Assembly: GCF_000585255.1 (NCBI RefSeq)
Contig: NZ_JANL01000029.1
Location: forward strand, 1-64,000
Source: Alkalibacterium sp. AK22
GTDB taxonomy: Bacteria; Bacillota; Bacilli; Lactobacillales; Carnobacteriaceae_A
DNA length: 64,000 bases
Direction of reading: 5' to 3'
Both the position numbers and the translations under genes were made by a program. Each line of letters opens with the position of its first letter. Within the stretch, counting starts at the first letter, position 1. The notes below the pieces were generated by a model. The model was not told the DNA's origin. It made no database searches and saw only the letters and a program-made list of their open reading frames with translations. Of the stretch, positions 25,851 to 35,144 are shown one piece after another.

Positions 25851-28800
25851 ATGTACTATTCGTCCCAACGAAAAGCAAACATAAAGAAAATAATAGTCGC
25901 TTCTATGTTCGCCTCAACCATTCTGGGTGCAGAGCAAGCTTTAGCACAAGAGAGTGAACCGGCTGTTCAAAGCGAAGGACCAGACAGCAGCCTGGAGAAC
26001 TTCAACGAGCTAATCGTAACATCTATGGACAGCGAGCTTTCAGAGACAGGATTAAGTCAGTTACATAAAGGAATCAGTTATCATTTAAAGCAGCAGTATG
26101 AGGATGCAGAAACAACGTATTCGGATCTTCTGGACAACCATTCGTTGAATGATCAGCTGCGTGGATTGATAGAAACATTGCAAAGTTTGTCGATTGAACA
26201 AGTGGATTTAGACGAAGAGTCGATAAATGAATATGAACACGTGGATACAGCGTTTGCTGAAAATCTGCTGCAGCTATTAAAAGCGACTGTGGATGAGTCA
26301 GGAGAAGATGAATCCGAAGTGTTGATTGAAACGATTGAAGGCAAAGAAGACACAGAAGACACAGAGGAAACAAGCCTTGAGAGTGATGACGAACTCGCAG
26401 AAGAGGAAAAGGGCATGGCGGAAACAGAAGACCAGCTGAATGATGACGAACCTTCTGAATCAATAGTAGAGTCTGAAAAAGAGTCAACAGACAAAGAGCT
26501 GGAGCTAGAAGAAAGTGACGCTACAGAAGAGCAGGAAAAAGATGACGACAGAGATAAAGAGTTAAAAGAAGAGAAAGAACAGCTTTTTGCAAGGTTTTCT
26601 GTTCAAAGCAGCAGCTCCAGACCAACAGCGCATACACTGTATACTAACTCTATAAACGCTGATACTGCAAGTGGAGCCTGGCACTATGCAAATGAACTCA
26701 ATAAGCATTACCCAAATGATTATCGAATCACAGAAGCATTTGAGGCAGCGAGCCATAGAATCTTTTCACTTGCACAAAGTAATCACCGAAATAGAAATTA
26801 CCGAACAGCTACGATGTACTACAATCAGCTGCTGAATCAGCCGCATGTTCCAAGTAATATAAAAGCGTCCCTAAATACCTTGATCACTATGGCAAACAGT
26901 GAAGTACGGTTAGGATTTGCAAGTACATACTATACCAACACTATAGATGCAAATACCGCAACAAGTGCCTGGAATGCCGCAATGGAATATAAGAATCTGT
27001 ACCCAACAGATGGTCGTTTAAGTGAAGCAGTAAATGCTGCTGGACAACGTATTTTTGCCATGGGACGAAGTAGTCAGCGTTCTAATAGATTCGAACTGGC
27101 CTTGCAATATTACGCTCTGCTTTTAGAGGAAGAACTTCTTGATCAGAATCTGCTTGATGAAGCATTAGTCAGATATGCGGAAGTAAGCAAGGAAATAAAC
27201 ACTTCTGAAACAGATCTATTTTACGACACGATCAACGCTTCTTCAGCCACTGAGGCGTGGAATAACTTAGGAAGACTTATTGCGCGCTTCCCCAATCATA
27301 GTCGCATGACAGAAGCAGTAGATCATGCTTCGGCTAGAATTTACGCAATGGGAAGAAGCAATCACCGCTCGGGAAGACAAGCAACTGCACAGTTGTATTA
27401 TTCCTGGCTTTTAGCGGAAAGCAGAGTCAATGAGGAAATGCGCACGCTAACGGCTGCTCATCTTGAGCAAGTGAATAATGGGTGGGAGTTTAGAACGCCA
27501 GAAGACTACTTGAGAGATACAATCTCTGCTCCCATAGCATCTGAGGCCTGGGCAGTCGCAACTGAAGGAATGAGAGTATTTCCTGCTCATTCAGATGTTC
27601 AAGCAAGTTTAAACGCTGCAGCAGACCGAATATACGCACTAGGGCAGAGTAATCACCGAAGAGGGAATTTTAATGCTGCATTGATGTATTACAACCAATT
27701 GGTTTCTCACAATCATGTGCTTCCAAATATTAAAACAGAAGCACAAGTATTGATAAAGCAAGCTGAAAATAGAAGAGAGCTGACGACAGCTAGTCAGTTT
27801 TATACTCAGTCTATGAATGCAGGAAGTGCTTCTCAAGCATGGGATATAGCAAACGAAGGACTCACGTACTATCCAGGTCAGTCGTCATTAGTTGAAGCCC
27901 TTCGTTCTGCAGCGGATAGAGTACTATCTCTAGGCGAAAATAGTCACAAGCAGGGAAACTTCTCAACTGCTCTCATTTATTACAACAGACTTTTGAATAA
28001 CGACAATATCACTCATGCGATGCGAACTAGAGTGGAATCATACAGATACCTGGCAACAAACCATTTGTACTTGACGAATATGATAATCAGAGAGTCTCCG
28101 TACTCCACTTCTTTTGAAGCAGCAGTGGATAGACAAATGGCCCTTAGAGCAAAACCTCAGGCCTCTCATAACGGAGGATGGCGAAATGCTTCCAGGGAAG
28201 AAGTTATACGCTACATGGATCCCAATAACATCTTGCCTAGTGATATGAGTGATTTAACTAACATGTTTACTACTGCTCGAATCATCGTAGACGTTTTAAA
28301 TGTCCGTAGTGGACCAGGGACAAGCCATTCGGTTGTGGGGTCCGTTTCCAGAGGACAGGAATTCACCATCATAGATGAGCAAAGCGGCTGGTACAAGATA
28401 GGCTTTAATGGCTCTGAAGCCTGGATATCTGGCAGTGCCAATCATGTATCTGCTAACAGGGAGATGCTACAGTTTTTGAACTTGCAAGGATCGGTGGGGG
28501 TTTCCGTTGAGAATCTGAACAGAGAGCTTCGCAACGCGGGAATACTCGAAGGCCAGGGCGCTGCTTTTAGACAAGCCAGTATAGAGGCAGACGTCAATGA
28601 GATTTACCTGATTTCTCATGCTATCCTGGAAACAGGACGGGGATCGTCTAGACTGGCAACAGGTGTATTGGTCGATGAAGTCAATGGCCAGCCTGTGACA
28701 CCAAGAGTCGTCTACAATATGTTTGGTATTGGAGCAGTGGACCATGCCCCTGTAAGGCTGGGTGCTGAGCGCGCATATATAGAAGGCTGGTTCACACCGG

Positions 28801-29033
28801 AAATTTCAATTATTGAAGGCGCTAAGTGGATTTCCAGATCATACGTAAACCACTCAACCTATAGACAGAACACATTGTACAAAATGCGATGGAATCCTGC
28901 TATGCCGGGGGTTCATCAATATGCGACAGATGTTGGCTGGGCATCTAAGCAAACAAGCATGCTGAGAAGTATCATCGGCTATTCATTGATGGATAACCTT
29001 ATTTTGAATTTTGACATACCGAAATACCAGTAA
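25851..29033 (+). CDS. Secreted repeat protein with SH3b and glucosaminidase (GH73-like) domains
   Basis: Exported cell-wall protein of 1060 residues. A signal peptide (about 1-32) is followed by an acidic Glu/Asp-rich region (about 130-248). Five tandem repeats of about 95-98 residues follow (about 254-745), each built around TI-A--AS-AW, a variant of YP, EA---A--RI-AMG-S-HR, and YYN-LL, which look like paired helices of TPR/SEL type. Then come an SH3b domain (about 805-870, VLNVRSGPGTSHSVVGSVSRGQEFTIIDEQSGWYKI) and a C-terminal glucosaminidase domain with ISHAILETGRGSSRLA, where Glu of the ETG element is the likely catalytic acid, and YNMFGIGA. It probably cuts peptidoglycan. It heads block B and has its own promoter and terminator. 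No wall-anchor motif is present; SH3b and the repeats may hold it to the wall. Confidence 0.82.
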   Translation: MYYSSQRKANIKKIIVASMFASTILGAEQALAQESEPAVQSEGPDSSLENFNELIVTSMDSELSETGLSQLHKGISYHLKQQYEDAETTYSDLLDNHSLNDQLRGLIETLQSLSIEQVDLDEESINEYEHVDTAFAENLLQLLKATVDESGEDESEVLIETIEGKEDTEDTEETSLESDDELAEEEKGMAETEDQLNDDEPSESIVESEKESTDKELELEESDATEEQEKDDDRDKELKEEKEQLFARFSVQSSSSRPTAHTLYTNSINADTASGAWHYANELNKHYPNDYRITEAFEAASHRIFSLAQSNHRNRNYRTATMYYNQLLNQPHVPSNIKASLNTLITMANSEVRLGFASTYYTNTIDANTATSAWNAAMEYKNLYPTDGRLSEAVNAAGQRIFAMGRSSQRSNRFELALQYYALLLEEELLDQNLLDEALVRYAEVSKEINTSETDLFYDTINASSATEAWNNLGRLIARFPNHSRMTEAVDHASARIYAMGRSNHRSGRQATAQLYYSWLLAESRVNEEMRTLTAAHLEQVNNGWEFRTPEDYLRDTISAPIASEAWAVATEGMRVFPAHSDVQASLNAAADRIYALGQSNHRRGNFNAALMYYNQLVSHNHVLPNIKTEAQVLIKQAENRRELTTASQFYTQSMNAGSASQAWDIANEGLTYYPGQSSLVEALRSAADRVLSLGENSHKQGNFSTALIYYNRLLNNDNITHAMRTRVESYRYLATNHLYLTNMIIRESPYSTSFEAAVDRQMALRAKPQASHNGGWRNASREEVIRYMDPNNILPSDMSDLTNMFTTARIIVDVLNVRSGPGTSHSVVGSVSRGQEFTIIDEQSGWYKIGFNGSEAWISGSANHVSANREMLQFLNLQGSVGVSVENLNRELRNAGILEGQGAAFRQASIEADVNEIYLISHAILETGRGSSRLATGVLVDEVNGQPVTPRVVYNMFGIGAVDHAPVRLGAERAYIEGWFTPEISIIEGAKWISRSYVNHSTYRQNTLYKMRWNPAMPGVHQYATDVGWASKQTSMLRSIIGYSLMDNLILNFDIPKYQ

Positions 29034-29037
29034 GCTC

Positions 29038-29075
29038 AAAAAGAGGAAGGCGTGTGCATACGTCTTCCTCTTTTT
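29038..29075 (+). terminator. Terminator of the repeat/glucosaminidase gene
   Basis: AAAAAGAGGAAG (29038-29049) pairs with CTTCCTCTTTTT (29064-29075), with an inner CGT/ACG pairing. Its symmetry allows termination on both strands. Confidence 0.9.
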
Positions 29076-29124
29076 AAATTTAATCATTTTGTCGAATATT
29101 CATATTCTTATGGACATATTTCTA

Positions 29125-29133
29125 TGGTATGAT
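29125..29133 (+). promoter_or_regulatory. Extended -10 promoter of block B polysaccharide genes
   Basis: TGGTATGAT lies 73 bases before the chain-length-like gene. No good -35 at 17 bases. Confidence 0.45.
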
Positions 29134-29206
29134 GGTTCTAGTTTGTGAAAATAAATCTTATCTATTGGATAGGGTGCTACTATGTTTAGGGACGGAGTAA
29201 ATAAAA

Positions 29207-30319
29207 ATGGAAAACGGATTATCGGTGATTGATTTTAAGCAGTTTTTTAAGCAGAAAAAAGGTACGGTTGTAACTATAATGCTTATTGTGTCTATTGTCT
29301 TTGCTGGCGTGACACTCTATCAAAGTTTTAGAGAGGTCAATACTTCAGGAGACGATACTGAAGTATCTGAAGAAGAGTCAGACAGGGGAGATCAATCTGT
29401 TAGAGACTTATTGGAAAGAGACCCTGAAGAGTTATCTGCAAGTGAGTTAGCAGTGATTGATGACTACTTATTTGAAGAAGCTTATGCTTTTCGTTTTTAC
29501 GTCGAAAATGTAGACGGAAGTGTCTTCGCAAGAACCAATTTGCTGGAACAAGTCTTTTTATCTGAAGATGTACTGTCCATGATTGAAGAAGAAACGCAAA
29601 CAGATTTAACAATAATTGAAGATTATTTCTTGGATTTGGATTATAATTCCACAAATGTAGTGTTTACCTTAACTATAGGAACGGGAGATGCTGAATTGAG
29701 TGCAGCCATCAGCCAAATTTACTTTGATGCCCTAAGTGACGGCACGCTTCCCGTCTTAGACGATAAGTTGGTCTTTTTATTTGAGAACCAGCCATTATCT
29801 GTGCAGTCAGAAGAGGCTATGGAGGAACTGTCAGATCCTGAAGAAACAAATGATATAGCATGGGTAGATGTCCTGATCAATGGAATAGCAGGCCTATTCA
29901 TTGGCTTCGGTTTCGGCATGATAGTTGCTTACCTGCAAGGTGTCTATCAGTCTAAAGTCCATCCACTGTTTAATTTAAACCTTCTAAGTAAGGATATGTA
30001 CATCAACTTGACAGACGGTAGAGTCAGTGAAGAAGTTGATTATTCAGAACTCAAACAAGTCATTGCGTATCCTGAAGGCAAAGAAAAACTTGTCGTAGCA
30101 CAAAATCAAGAGGTCATCCAGTCACTGAAGGACGTGTTTTCAAAGACCCAGCCTGCAAGTATTGAAATTCAAGAAAATGTCTATGCAGCGAAACCAGCGA
30201 GTGACATTGATGAGGTCATTATTATCATTGAAGATAATGAAACAGACAAGAAATGGTACAGAAAACAGAAAACGAACAGCAAATTGTTCAAGAGTGAAAT
30301 TAAAGTAATAAAAATATAA
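29207..30319 (+). CDS. Wzz/chain-length-determinant-like membrane protein
   Basis: Protein of 370 residues with two membrane segments (about 21-43 and 225-248) framing an acidic extracellular domain, then a cytoplasmic tail of about 120 residues. This two-helix layout is that of polysaccharide co-polymerases, but the sequence is not a clear Wzz match: the loop has a TNLLEQVFLSEDVLSMIEEETQTDLTIIEDYF segment like the CpsC alpha-helical region. The tail includes KLVVAQNQEVIQSLKDVFSK and lacks Walker motifs. It lies directly before a polymerase-like gene, where a chain-length regulator is expected. The canonical CpsC is at 38.7 kb. I infer regulation of the block B polymer. Confidence 0.6.
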   Translation: MENGLSVIDFKQFFKQKKGTVVTIMLIVSIVFAGVTLYQSFREVNTSGDDTEVSEEESDRGDQSVRDLLERDPEELSASELAVIDDYLFEEAYAFRFYVENVDGSVFARTNLLEQVFLSEDVLSMIEEETQTDLTIIEDYFLDLDYNSTNVVFTLTIGTGDAELSAAISQIYFDALSDGTLPVLDDKLVFLFENQPLSVQSEEAMEELSDPEETNDIAWVDVLINGIAGLFIGFGFGMIVAYLQGVYQSKVHPLFNLNLLSKDMYINLTDGRVSEEVDYSELKQVIAYPEGKEKLVVAQNQEVIQSLKDVFSKTQPASIEIQENVYAAKPASDIDEVIIIIEDNETDKKWYRKQKTNSKLFKSEIKVIKI

Positions 30320-30377
30320 AGATAGCTGACAGACATATATATAATGAAACAAAAATCAAAGGAAGGGAGACCAGGGT

Positions 30378-31598
30378 TTGAAAATAGAGAAAAAAACAGG
30401 GTTAAGTATACTCTTTTCATTTTTTGTCTTTATGTCACTCAACCTTCCGACAATAAAGTTTATTTATTCGTCTGAGCTCATGAACATTCTAGCTTTAGCT
30501 GGAATTATCGGAGTAGGCATGTTCAGATGGATGTATAACAGTGAATCGCTTATTAATTTAACCAGGCGTCAATTTCGTTTTCTTTTGTATTTTATGATTT
30601 TGTGGCATCTCATTTTCACTATAACTTGGATCCAAAACCCGACTTATTTCACTTTTACCCATGCGCTTCAGTACATTTCGGTCATACTATTCTCAATAAG
30701 CGTACTGCTCTTCCTTAAACTAAAAGATGTGCCCTACATTGTTTTTTTTCAAGTAACCTGGGGGACTGGTTTTGCCTTTTTGGAATGGACAATGGGTGTA
30801 CCTAGAAGTCGAGAACTAGGACAAACGTATTTAACTGCTGGAGTCGTGATTGCGGCTACTATAGTGGTTGTCATGGGACTGATTTTATCTAAAGCGGTCA
30901 AAGTGTACATGAAAGTGCTGCTAATCCCCGTGATGGTTATTTTACTGCTTGGAATAACGAGTTTAAGCGGTAGAGCCCCTATCCTGCTGTCTTTGATAGT
31001 GCCAGTGACTGTCTATCTGTTCAGTATCTTTTTCGAAAAGAGTGTCGGCAAAAAAGTGAGTGCCTTTATTGTGCTTACTATTGGGATCATTGCTATTGGA
31101 GTGAGTTTATATCAGATTCTTCCTGCCAATACAATTAACCGAATGATGAGAGTATTTGTTGATATTCAATCTGAACCAAGGTATCAAGTGTATGAGCAGG
31201 CCTTTATTGTTGTAAGAGAGAACCCGTTTGGGATTGGTCTAAGAGGATACCGAGCCTTCAACACGGGCTATCCGCACAATATATTTTTGGAGATTGCCAT
31301 GTCCGGCGGCATTGTTGCACTAGTCCCTTTTATGGGCATATTAACGAGCGTCTATGCGTCAGCAGTGGATGTAGTCAAGTCTAAAAATATTAATATGGTC
31401 TGGCTGAATTTGTCGATGTATTTTTTCCTGACCTGGAATATTTCGTTTGATTTGTCCAGTTCATACATGGTGTTTATCAGTATGGTTATGCTGATTAAAT
31501 GCCAGGAAATACATCAATATGCTGAAATCAGCGAGCAGAACAGCCGCTTTTTTTCTGAGGTCGGATTTGGTTTTATCAATAAACACATAACTGAATAA
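30378..31598 (+). CDS. wzy: O-antigen polymerase-like membrane protein (Wzy-like)
   Basis: Membrane protein of 406 residues with ten or so hydrophobic segments. A late periplasmic segment contains NPFGIGLRGYRAFNTGYPHNIFLEIAMSGGIVAL, a pattern shared with Wzy/WaaL-type proteins (G-G followed by a PHN motif). It begins at TTG 30378 with GGGAGA upstream. It follows a chain-length-like protein and precedes a GT4, as expected for a polymer-assembly unit. This is the second of three polymerase-like genes in the window. Confidence 0.75.
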   Translation: MKIEKKTGLSILFSFFVFMSLNLPTIKFIYSSELMNILALAGIIGVGMFRWMYNSESLINLTRRQFRFLLYFMILWHLIFTITWIQNPTYFTFTHALQYISVILFSISVLLFLKLKDVPYIVFFQVTWGTGFAFLEWTMGVPRSRELGQTYLTAGVVIAATIVVVMGLILSKAVKVYMKVLLIPVMVILLLGITSLSGRAPILLSLIVPVTVYLFSIFFEKSVGKKVSAFIVLTIGIIAIGVSLYQILPANTINRMMRVFVDIQSEPRYQVYEQAFIVVRENPFGIGLRGYRAFNTGYPHNIFLEIAMSGGIVALVPFMGILTSVYASAVDVVKSKNINMVWLNLSMYFFLTWNISFDLSSSYMVFISMVMLIKCQEIHQYAEISEQNSRFFSEVGFGFINKHITE

Positions 31599-31644
31599 GA
31601 GTGAGCCTCCAAGAGACTAAACAGTGAGAGAGTGACTAAAAAGC

Positions 31645-32829
31645 ATGAAAAATATTGTTCTTGTAAGTTTTAAATACCCACCAGTTTATTCTGGGTATGG
31701 CCAGCAGTTGAAGTCAGTATCAGAAAATATCTTAACACATTATGACGATATTCAATTTGATGTATTGACTGCTTATAACGAATCAAAACTGTCTAGCCAG
31801 GACAGGATGACTGTTCATTCATTACTTGGTAAAGACTATGATAATAACAGTAAAAGTGTATTTAAATTCAGTTTGAGTGTACTTAGATGGTTAGTCAAAA
31901 ATAAAAACAGCTACGACCTTATACACTGTGTAAAAGCTGGACCTGAGGCGATAGTCTGTCATTTGGCAGGAAAACTGTTAAACAAGCCGGTCATAGCAAA
32001 AGTTGCTCAAGATGAGATGAGTGATCAGGAAATCAGTACAGTGCGGGGCTTTAACAGGCAAACACGTAAGGTCAGGCAGCGATTGCTCAAAAATATAAAT
32101 TACTATATAGCTATCAGTGATGAGATCGAAGCTAATCTCAAAAAAAGAGTGGGAACGCACACCAAAATTATCAGAATTCCTAATGGAGTAGATACAACCT
32201 CAAAATTTGTACCTGCTTCAGCTGAAACAAAGGCTCATGCAAGAGCGGCATTGAACATTTCTTCGGATGATATTGTTTTGCTTTATACAGGAGCGATAAA
32301 TAAAAGAAAAGGGATCCATGATTTACTGGATGCACTGGACCACTATGAGGCAAAAGAAAAACTGAGAGTAATTATGTGTGGCCCCGTTTTACAGGACATT
32401 GACTTCGAAAAACGTACTGAAACCCTCAATGAAAGCAAGAGTCAGTGTGTTATTGACTATAGAGGAAAGGTGTCCAATGTAGAGGATTACATGCGTGCGG
32501 CAGACTTATTTATCCTGCCGTCCTACTCTGAGGGCCTGCCCAATGTGTTGCTCGAAGCAGGAGCAGCAGGGCTGCCTCTTATTGCTACAGACATCGGCGG
32601 CTCTAGAGATATTGTTGCTCCAGAGCAGAATGGGTATATCGTTCCAACCAGTTCACCGTCAGCTATCACCCGAGTTATTGAAAAATTAGCCGGAAATGAA
32701 GAACTCAGAAAAACGATGGGCACGCATGCTAGAGAGCGAACAGTGCAGCTGTTTTCTTTAGATAAAGTCAGCAAGGCGTACTACACGTTGTATCAGAGTA
32801 TACATGAATATGAGAACACGGAGGAATAG
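31645..32829 (+). CDS. Glycosyltransferase family 4
   Basis: GT-B fold retaining transferase of 394 residues. N-terminal domain begins KNIVLVSFKYPPVYSGYGQQLKSVSENI with a Gly-rich acceptor loop. The C-terminal nucleotide-sugar domain has LLYTGAINKRKGIHDLLDAL, FILPSYSEGLPNVLLEAGAAGLPLIATDIGG (the EX7E-type region) and a terminal helix. Donor unknown. The next gene starts two bases after this stop codon. Confidence 0.88.
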   Translation: MKNIVLVSFKYPPVYSGYGQQLKSVSENILTHYDDIQFDVLTAYNESKLSSQDRMTVHSLLGKDYDNNSKSVFKFSLSVLRWLVKNKNSYDLIHCVKAGPEAIVCHLAGKLLNKPVIAKVAQDEMSDQEISTVRGFNRQTRKVRQRLLKNINYYIAISDEIEANLKKRVGTHTKIIRIPNGVDTTSKFVPASAETKAHARAALNISSDDIVLLYTGAINKRKGIHDLLDALDHYEAKEKLRVIMCGPVLQDIDFEKRTETLNESKSQCVIDYRGKVSNVEDYMRAADLFILPSYSEGLPNVLLEAGAAGLPLIATDIGGSRDIVAPEQNGYIVPTSSPSAITRVIEKLAGNEELRKTMGTHARERTVQLFSLDKVSKAYYTLYQSIHEYENTEE

Positions 32830-32830
32830 G

Positions 32831-33952
32831 ATGCATTTTGTCAGCTTACACGGGGCATATTACCCTAACAACTACGGAGATGTATTGATATTAAATATTG
32901 AAGCCGAATGGATCAAGGAACTAACCGGAAAAGACGTGTCTCTACCTTTCGCAACAGATATCTACCGTAGCACGTTGCAATCAAATCAAGTGACAGGTAA
33001 AGACAGTATTATTCAATCTGATTATTTGATATATGGTGCCGGGGGCTTCTTAGGTGAGCCACCAGCAGATATATACAAATGGTCACTTAACTTTTTAAAA
33101 AATCACCTTAAACCAGCTATGCTTGCCAAAAAACACAAGGTTCCCTATTCTATCATTGGAACAGGCGTAGGGCCCGTGTCTGCATTTTATGGCAAAGCAG
33201 CACTCAAGTATATTGCAAAAAATGCAGAAATTATAGCTGTCAGGGACCAGGAATCCAAAGACTACATCGCACAGCTAGTGGATAAAAATAAACCAATTTA
33301 CGAAACAGCAGACGTAGCGCTGAGTTTGACGAAAGAAAGTATCCCCAAACAGGTTAAAGATCAGGTGCAGAATGAATATCTAAATTTTGATGGCCTGAAA
33401 ATCGGCATACATATTGGTGCTGACCGTCATTCGTCTGAGCACGGGGCTAATGTTCAAATGGTTATTGATGAAACCATTCAGTTTTTCAACCAAAATGAGC
33501 ACTTAACGCCGGTGTTGATTATAGACAACGACAATCAGGTTCAAAGAGAAGCAGTTGACTTTATTGCAGGCAGACTAAAGCAAAATCATGTGCTCTTTAA
33601 ACACCAGACTATCTGGGAAACGACAGCTCTACTTGCTGAGCTAGACACGGTTATCACCAATAAGCTGCACATTGGGATTGTCAATTATGCCATGGGGAAT
33701 GTGCCCATCAGTATTCCTTATCATTCAAAAACAAAACGCTTTTACAAACAGATTGGATTAGAAGAGCTGTGCACACCGATAAGTGAAGTAAATAAAGGAT
33801 TGACATTAAGCCTTCTAAACCAGATCAGTACAGATGTTTTGAACGGCAATAAGGGTAAATACCAGATCAAACGAGAAGAAATGAAAGCCAAAGCATTAAA
33901 TAATAAAATGATTCTGGAAAAGATATTAAACCGTGACGCGAATAAACTATAA
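32831..33952 (+). CDS. Polysaccharide pyruvyl transferase family protein
   Basis: Cytoplasmic enzyme of 373 residues in the CsaB/WcaK family, which forms pyruvate ketals on sugars of surface polymers from phosphoenolpyruvate. Family landmarks are the N-terminal HGAYYPNNYGDVLI, the central GAGGFLGEPP, PYSIIGTGVGPV, RDQESKDYI, and a C-terminal TNKLHIGIVNYAMGNVPISIPYHSKTKRF. I chose ATG 32831 behind GGAGGAATAGG; an in-frame ATG at 32804 lies inside the preceding gene. Pyruvylation adds negative charge and can serve as ligand for SLH-type domains. No SLH protein is encoded here. Confidence 0.82.
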   Translation: MHFVSLHGAYYPNNYGDVLILNIEAEWIKELTGKDVSLPFATDIYRSTLQSNQVTGKDSIIQSDYLIYGAGGFLGEPPADIYKWSLNFLKNHLKPAMLAKKHKVPYSIIGTGVGPVSAFYGKAALKYIAKNAEIIAVRDQESKDYIAQLVDKNKPIYETADVALSLTKESIPKQVKDQVQNEYLNFDGLKIGIHIGADRHSSEHGANVQMVIDETIQFFNQNEHLTPVLIIDNDNQVQREAVDFIAGRLKQNHVLFKHQTIWETTALLAELDTVITNKLHIGIVNYAMGNVPISIPYHSKTKRFYKQIGLEELCTPISEVNKGLTLSLLNQISTDVLNGNKGKYQIKREEMKAKALNNKMILEKILNRDANKL

Positions 33953-34005
33953 GCGCTCACTGCAACAGTATTTATGCAACTAGAGGTACATGAGGAGAAG
34001 ATAGA

Positions 34006-34893
34006 ATGGTCAGTAATCAGTCAGTAATCAAGAAATCATTCAGGAAACTGGTGATTGTATTATCAAAAACAGGATTATTGAACACATTGTCAGACAAAGC
34101 CTATTTAAAAGCTTATTTTTGGGCAAAACTTGGCTACAAGCTGAATTTAAAGCAGCCAGTCACTTATAATGAGAAATTGCAATGGCTAAAAATACATGAC
34201 AGAAAAGAAGCGTATATCCACCAAGTAGACAAGTATGAAGTCAGAAAACTGATTGCAGATGAACTATCTGAGGACTACCTTGTTCCAATGATTGCCTTAT
34301 ATGACACCATAGAAGAAATCAACTGGTCTGAGTTGCCGGATAAGTTTGTTATGAAAGCGACACATGGTTCTGGGAGCAATATCATATGCAGCAACAAGGC
34401 GGATTTAAATATAGAGGACGCTGAAAGACAGCTTAAGTGGTGGATGAAAAGAAACTGGTACTGGTTTGGCAGAGCTTACCCATACAAGCACATCAAGCCT
34501 CGAATCATTGTCGAAGAGTATCTTGAAGACGATATTACAGACTACAAATTTATGTGTTTTAATGGTGAGCCCAAACTGGTTCAAGTGCATATGGGTAGAC
34601 ATGGGGACGAAAAATCCATTGATTTTTATGATATGGACTGGAAAAAAACCACTATTGGTCGACCACACGAAAATCATGGACCGACGATACCCAAACCGCA
34701 ATTCTTTGATGAGATGAAAAGTATCGCAGAACAATTATCTGCAGACAACTACCATGTCCGAATCGATCTTTATGAAGTCAATAATAAAGTCTATTTTGGA
34801 GAGAAAACTTTTTATTCAGCATCCGGCTTTGCCCCGTTTAACAGTATCGAAGAAGATATTTACTTGGGTTCGCTTATAGACTTGCCAATTTAG
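34006..34893 (+). CDS. TupA-like ATP-grasp protein
   Basis: Cytoplasmic protein of 295 residues that matches the TupA-like ATP-grasp family: LKQPVTYNEKLQWLKIHDR, YKLVDKYEVR-type start of the fold (here VDKYEVRKLIADEL), PDKFVMKATHGSGSNIICSNK as nucleotide-binding part, a PRIIVEEYLEDDITDYKFMCFNGEPKLVQVHMGR central strand, and VRIDLYEVNNKVYFGEKTFYSASGFAPF with the acidic metal-binding residues. TupA of Bacillus halodurans is needed for teichuronopeptide, a polyglutamate-polyglucuronate wall polymer. ATP-grasp enzymes usually ligate a carboxylate to an amine. In this locus it would add an amino acid or peptide to a hexuronic polymer; that is inference. It ends block B. Confidence 0.8.
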   Translation: MVSNQSVIKKSFRKLVIVLSKTGLLNTLSDKAYLKAYFWAKLGYKLNLKQPVTYNEKLQWLKIHDRKEAYIHQVDKYEVRKLIADELSEDYLVPMIALYDTIEEINWSELPDKFVMKATHGSGSNIICSNKADLNIEDAERQLKWWMKRNWYWFGRAYPYKHIKPRIIVEEYLEDDITDYKFMCFNGEPKLVQVHMGRHGDEKSIDFYDMDWKKTTIGRPHENHGPTIPKPQFFDEMKSIAEQLSADNYHVRIDLYEVNNKVYFGEKTFYSASGFAPFNSIEEDIYLGSLIDLPI

Positions 34894-34921
34894 TGTTTGA
34901 CTGAGTATTAGAGATTGAGGG

Positions 34922-34938
34922 AACAGAGTCTGTTTTTT
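34922..34938 (+). terminator. Weak terminator of block B
   Basis: AACAG (34922-34926) pairs with CTGTT (34930-34934), followed by further T residues. The stem is short; read-through towards the LCP gene is possible. Confidence 0.35.
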
Positions 34939-35096
34939 AGAGACTATAAGTATATCGGAAAGTATTTCCACCGAATAACAGCTAGTATGATATACGCGAG
35001 GAAGTTGTCATCTGATTAGTTTATGGATTAAATAATTCTTTATACAAAAATAACACTAAATAGTCAAAAGCATAGTCTATTATCTACTTATTTTAC

Positions 35097-35105
35097 TGGT
35101 ATACT
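35097..35105 (+). promoter_or_regulatory. Extended -10 promoter of the LCP gene
   Basis: TGGTATACT is an extended -10, 40 bases before the chosen start. The -35 region is weak. The 150 bases upstream are AT-rich without other recognised sites. Confidence 0.5.
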
Positions 35106-35144
35106 ATGTCGGACAAACAAATATGAATGAAAGAGTGGTCACCA

